Origin: JAFAXD01 sp035472475
Lineage (GTDB): Bacteria; Pseudomonadota; Alphaproteobacteria; Rhizobiales; Xanthobacteraceae
Direction of reading: 5' to 3'
DNA length: 15,100 bases
NCBI GenBank assembly: GCA_035472475.1
Contig: DATIPA010000018.1
Location: 1-15,100, forward strand
Shown: in pieces, positions 14,231 through 15,100 of the stretch
How the letters are laid out: each line of letters opens with the position of its first letter
Position numbering within the stretch: position 1 is the first letter of the stretch
Translations under genes and position numbers: made by a program
Notes under the pieces: model-generated
What the model saw: the letters and a program-made list of their open reading frames with translations, nothing else
Databases searched by the model: none
What the model was told of the DNA's origin: nothing

Positions 14231-14543
14231 CAGTCGCCCTTCTTGGCCGCCTATCGAAGAGCGGGCCCAGCGCCGCACGCCATTCCGCCAAAGCCTCGAT
14301 CGAACGGACGCTCGCGTGCGTGACGCGAGCGCGCCGAATGGTCCGCGCCGGCGGGTGTTGGAATATTACGGCAGATGCGGTTGGGCAAGACGCTTCAAAG
14401 TGTCGCTTGGCGCCGATGCCCGGCTCGCCGTCGTGCGCGCCGCCGCAGGCATGCAACGTGATCTGCTTCACAGACACCACGCCGCATCCATTGTCGGTTT
14501 GTGGCCGGCGCGAGCATCCTCGCCGCGAGCACACGAGGGCTTC
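14231..14543. other. 313-bp region without a convincing gene
   Basis: Open frames exist on both strands but are Arg/Ser/Cys-rich and show no family pattern. The region holds a perfect 9-bp hairpin, CGCTCGCGT (14309-14317) and ACGCGAGCG (14323-14331), with a five-base loop. No T tract follows on either strand, so it is not an obvious terminator. The remainder shows nothing clear apart from the ribosome binding site of the next small gene. Confidence 0.45.
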
Positions 14544-14657
14544 ATGTTGTGGAAACTAACTCCCGAACAGCTCGATCGCTTCCTCTTGGTGGCGGCCGCG
14601 ATACTGACGGTGGTGTTCGCCATCGTCGCGTTGGCGCTCGCATTCTTGGCTTTTTGA
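14544..14657 (+). CDS. 37-residue single-pass membrane peptide
   Basis: ATG 14544 follows GAGGG by four bases and encodes MLWKLTPEQLDRFLLVAAAI, then LTVVFAIVALALAFLAF. A short amphipathic N-terminus (KLTPEQLDR) leads into about 24 hydrophobic residues reaching the C-terminus, an expected inner-membrane helix with the N-terminus probably cytoplasmic. No family is recognised. It is below the size at which gene callers are reliable. The well-formed start context and sharp hydrophobic profile support it. Confidence 0.5.
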   Translation: MLWKLTPEQLDRFLLVAAAILTVVFAIVALALAFLAF

Positions 14658-14757
14658 ACCCCCGGCGGATAATTCGGGTCAAATTTGCGGCTTTTTCCAG
14701 GGAGTACTTGCGCAAAACAATGAACCCAATAAAGCGGCGGTAGGCGCGCGAACCAAA

Positions 14758-14815
14758 GCCTCCAATCTGTGACTGCGGTCACAGCCTCGTTGTCCTATTC
14801 GTGCTTCTTGGAGGC
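14758..14815 (+). promoter_or_regulatory. CRP-consensus palindrome nested in a larger stem
   Basis: TGTGA-CTGCGG-TCACA (14768-14783) is an exact match to the CRP/FNR-family consensus TGTGA-N6-TCACA, extended by one pair to CTGTGAC/GTCACAG (14767-14784). It is enclosed by GCCTCCAA (14758-14765) and TTGGAGGC (14808-14815), a perfect 8-bp inverted repeat. As DNA the centre is a good CRP-like operator for the 31-residue membrane peptide at 14839; as RNA the whole could be a two-stem leader. TTGTCC at 14790-14795 could be a -35 element, but no good -10 is visible. Confidence 0.5.
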
Positions 14816-14838
14816 TGGCAGGGACAGTGGGGGGCGTC

Positions 14839-14934
14839 ATGACCCAAAAAATCAAAATCGATCGCTATGATTTTGTACTCGCCCTGGCAGTCGTGGCGTT
14901 TGCGGTCGTCGCCATTTCGCTGGTGCTGACCTAA
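14839..14934 (+). CDS. 31-residue single-pass membrane peptide
   Basis: ATG 14839 follows a GGGGGG tract by about four bases and encodes MTQKIKIDRYDFVLALAVVA, then FAVVAISLVLT. The first 11 residues are polar with net positive charge and the last 20 are a hydrophobic helix, so the peptide is expected to sit in the inner membrane with its N-terminus inside. No family is recognised. It has its own CRP-like palindrome upstream and is followed within 25 bp by the tRNA remnant. Together with the 37-residue peptide at 14544 it forms a pair of tiny membrane proteins. Confidence 0.5.
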   Translation: MTQKIKIDRYDFVLALAVVAFAVVAISLVLT

Positions 14935-14954
14935 GCCGCTTGGCTCTAGCTTGC

Positions 14955-15015
14955 TGGCGGAGAGGAAGGGATTCGAACCCTTGATACGGCTTTAGACCGT
15001 ATAACGGTTTAGCAA
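14955..15015 (-). pseudogene. 3' half of tRNA-Ser(GCU), likely attachment site of an integrated element
   Basis: Read on the minus strand, the sequence runs from the anticodon loop TTGCTAA (15015-15009, anticodon GCT) through ACCGT, a long class II variable arm TACGG-TCTAAAG-CCGTA, and a T arm AAGGG-TTCGAAT-CCCTT, to the acceptor strand CCTCTCC, discriminator G and CCA (ending at 14955). All 3' elements of tRNA-Ser are intact. The 5' half is missing: no GGAGAGG acceptor strand or D arm precedes the loop, and the preceding GGAGGG does not pair with ACCGT. A fragment ending exactly at the anticodon loop is typical of tyrosine-recombinase att cores. It should not be counted as a functional tRNA. 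Confidence 0.78.
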
Positions 15016-15028
15016 CCCTCCTTAACGG

Positions 15029-15054
15029 ATACCAGGGTATACCAAGCTATGCCA
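15029..15054. repeat. Three ATRCCA repeats phased at 10 bp beside the att core
   Basis: ATACCA occurs at 15029-15034 and 15039-15044, and ATGCCA at 15049-15054: exact 10-bp spacing, one helical turn. The middle copy overlaps the palindrome GGTATACC (15036-15043). Phased short repeats next to an att core are typical of integrase arm sites or excisionase sites. Confidence 0.45.
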
Positions 15055-15080
15055 AAAAGCCCCGTTTTATCGGGGCTTTT
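15055..15080. terminator. Strong bidirectional intrinsic terminator
   Basis: AAAAGCCCCG (15055-15064), loop TTTTAT, CGGGGCTTTT (15071-15080): a perfect 10-bp stem with a T tract on the right and, for the minus strand, a five-T tract on the left. It probably ends a gene of the element located to the right and read leftward, and shields the chromosomal side. Confidence 0.8.
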
Positions 15081-15100
15081 GCGGAATGCCCTCGTGTCGC

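Larger units (their letters stand above)
15016..15100. mobile_element. Start of a putative integrated element (continues beyond window)
   Basis: By the polarity of the tRNA remnant, the sequence 5' of the anticodon loop (to the right here) is element DNA, and the sequence beyond the CCA (to the left) is the original chromosome. Only 85 bases are visible. They hold three 10-bp-phased ATACCA-type repeats and a strong terminator. An integrase gene is not seen and would have to lie beyond base 15100 or at the far end. Confidence 0.5.

Noticed and set aside
14211..14534. 107-codon open frame on the minus strand upstream of and overlapping DUF2147
   Set aside because: Arg/Ser/Cys-rich, no recognisable family, overlaps the DUF2147 signal peptide region in another frame and lacks a good ribosome binding site; likely a GC-rich chance frame.
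14955..15030. A functional tRNA-Ser gene
   Set aside because: No D arm and no 5' acceptor strand; the five bases before the anticodon loop do not pair with ACCGT, so only a 3' fragment is present.
14955..15060. tmRNA or its acceptor piece
   Set aside because: The fragment has a normal serine anticodon loop and long variable arm and lacks any tag-peptide frame or tmRNA-like acceptor sequence.
1..15100. CRISPR array or insertion sequence
   Set aside because: No regularly spaced direct repeats of 24-40 bp and no transposase-like protein or paired terminal inverted repeats were found.

Overview
The window looks like core chromosome of a GC-rich alphaproteobacterium, most likely Hyphomicrobiales (Rhizobiales; the Bradyrhizobium/Xanthobacteraceae side). 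The reasons are the gene order pyrB-pyrC'-plsY-dprA, the protein character of PyrB and PyrC', the gatCAB locus interrupted by small ORFs, and the GC-rich codon use. These assignments come from recognising protein families; no database search was run.

Left part (1-6342). A leftward operon holds pyrB (aspartate carbamoyltransferase), pyrC' (a dihydroorotase homologue that has lost its metal-binding HxH motif), plsY (glycerol-3-phosphate acyltransferase) and the start of dprA, which runs off the window. Divergent from pyrB is an AidB-type acyl-CoA dehydrogenase. It converges on a leftward pair, ruvX and an AEC-family permease.

Middle part (6526-11762). All genes point rightward: a small exported protein resembling a SecD head domain, a CPBP intramembrane protease, then the amidotransferase locus gatC - orf82 - gatA - orf99 - gatB. 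The locus has a recognisable sigma-70-like promoter before gatC. The two small ORFs are tightly packed with the gat genes, so all five are probably one transcript.

Right part (11763-14954). This stretch is rich in non-coding structure. The 1.07 kb after gatB contains operator-like palindromes, A-tracts and phased repeats, a 24-residue Lys-rich histone-H1-like peptide gene between a hairpin and a terminator-like stem, and a 161-base segment that folds by eye into a long rod with a central bubble, like 6S RNA. Next come a YghU/YfcG-type glutathione S-transferase with a 58-residue basic tail, a convergent DUF2147 exported protein, and two tiny single-pass membrane proteins. The second of these has a perfect CRP-consensus palindrome upstream.

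Right edge (14955-15100). Only the 3' half of a tRNA-Ser(GCU) gene is present, from the anticodon loop to CCA, and the D-arm half is replaced by unrelated DNA. This is the signature of an integrase attachment site. The polarity places the core chromosome on the left and an integrated element starting at about 15016 and extending beyond the window. Three 10-bp-phased repeats and a strong terminator lie just inside the element.

The most interesting items are the tRNA-fragment att site, the 6S-like RNA candidate, the Lys-rich micro-ORF beside a GST with a similar tail, and the CRP-like site before a 31-residue membrane peptide.
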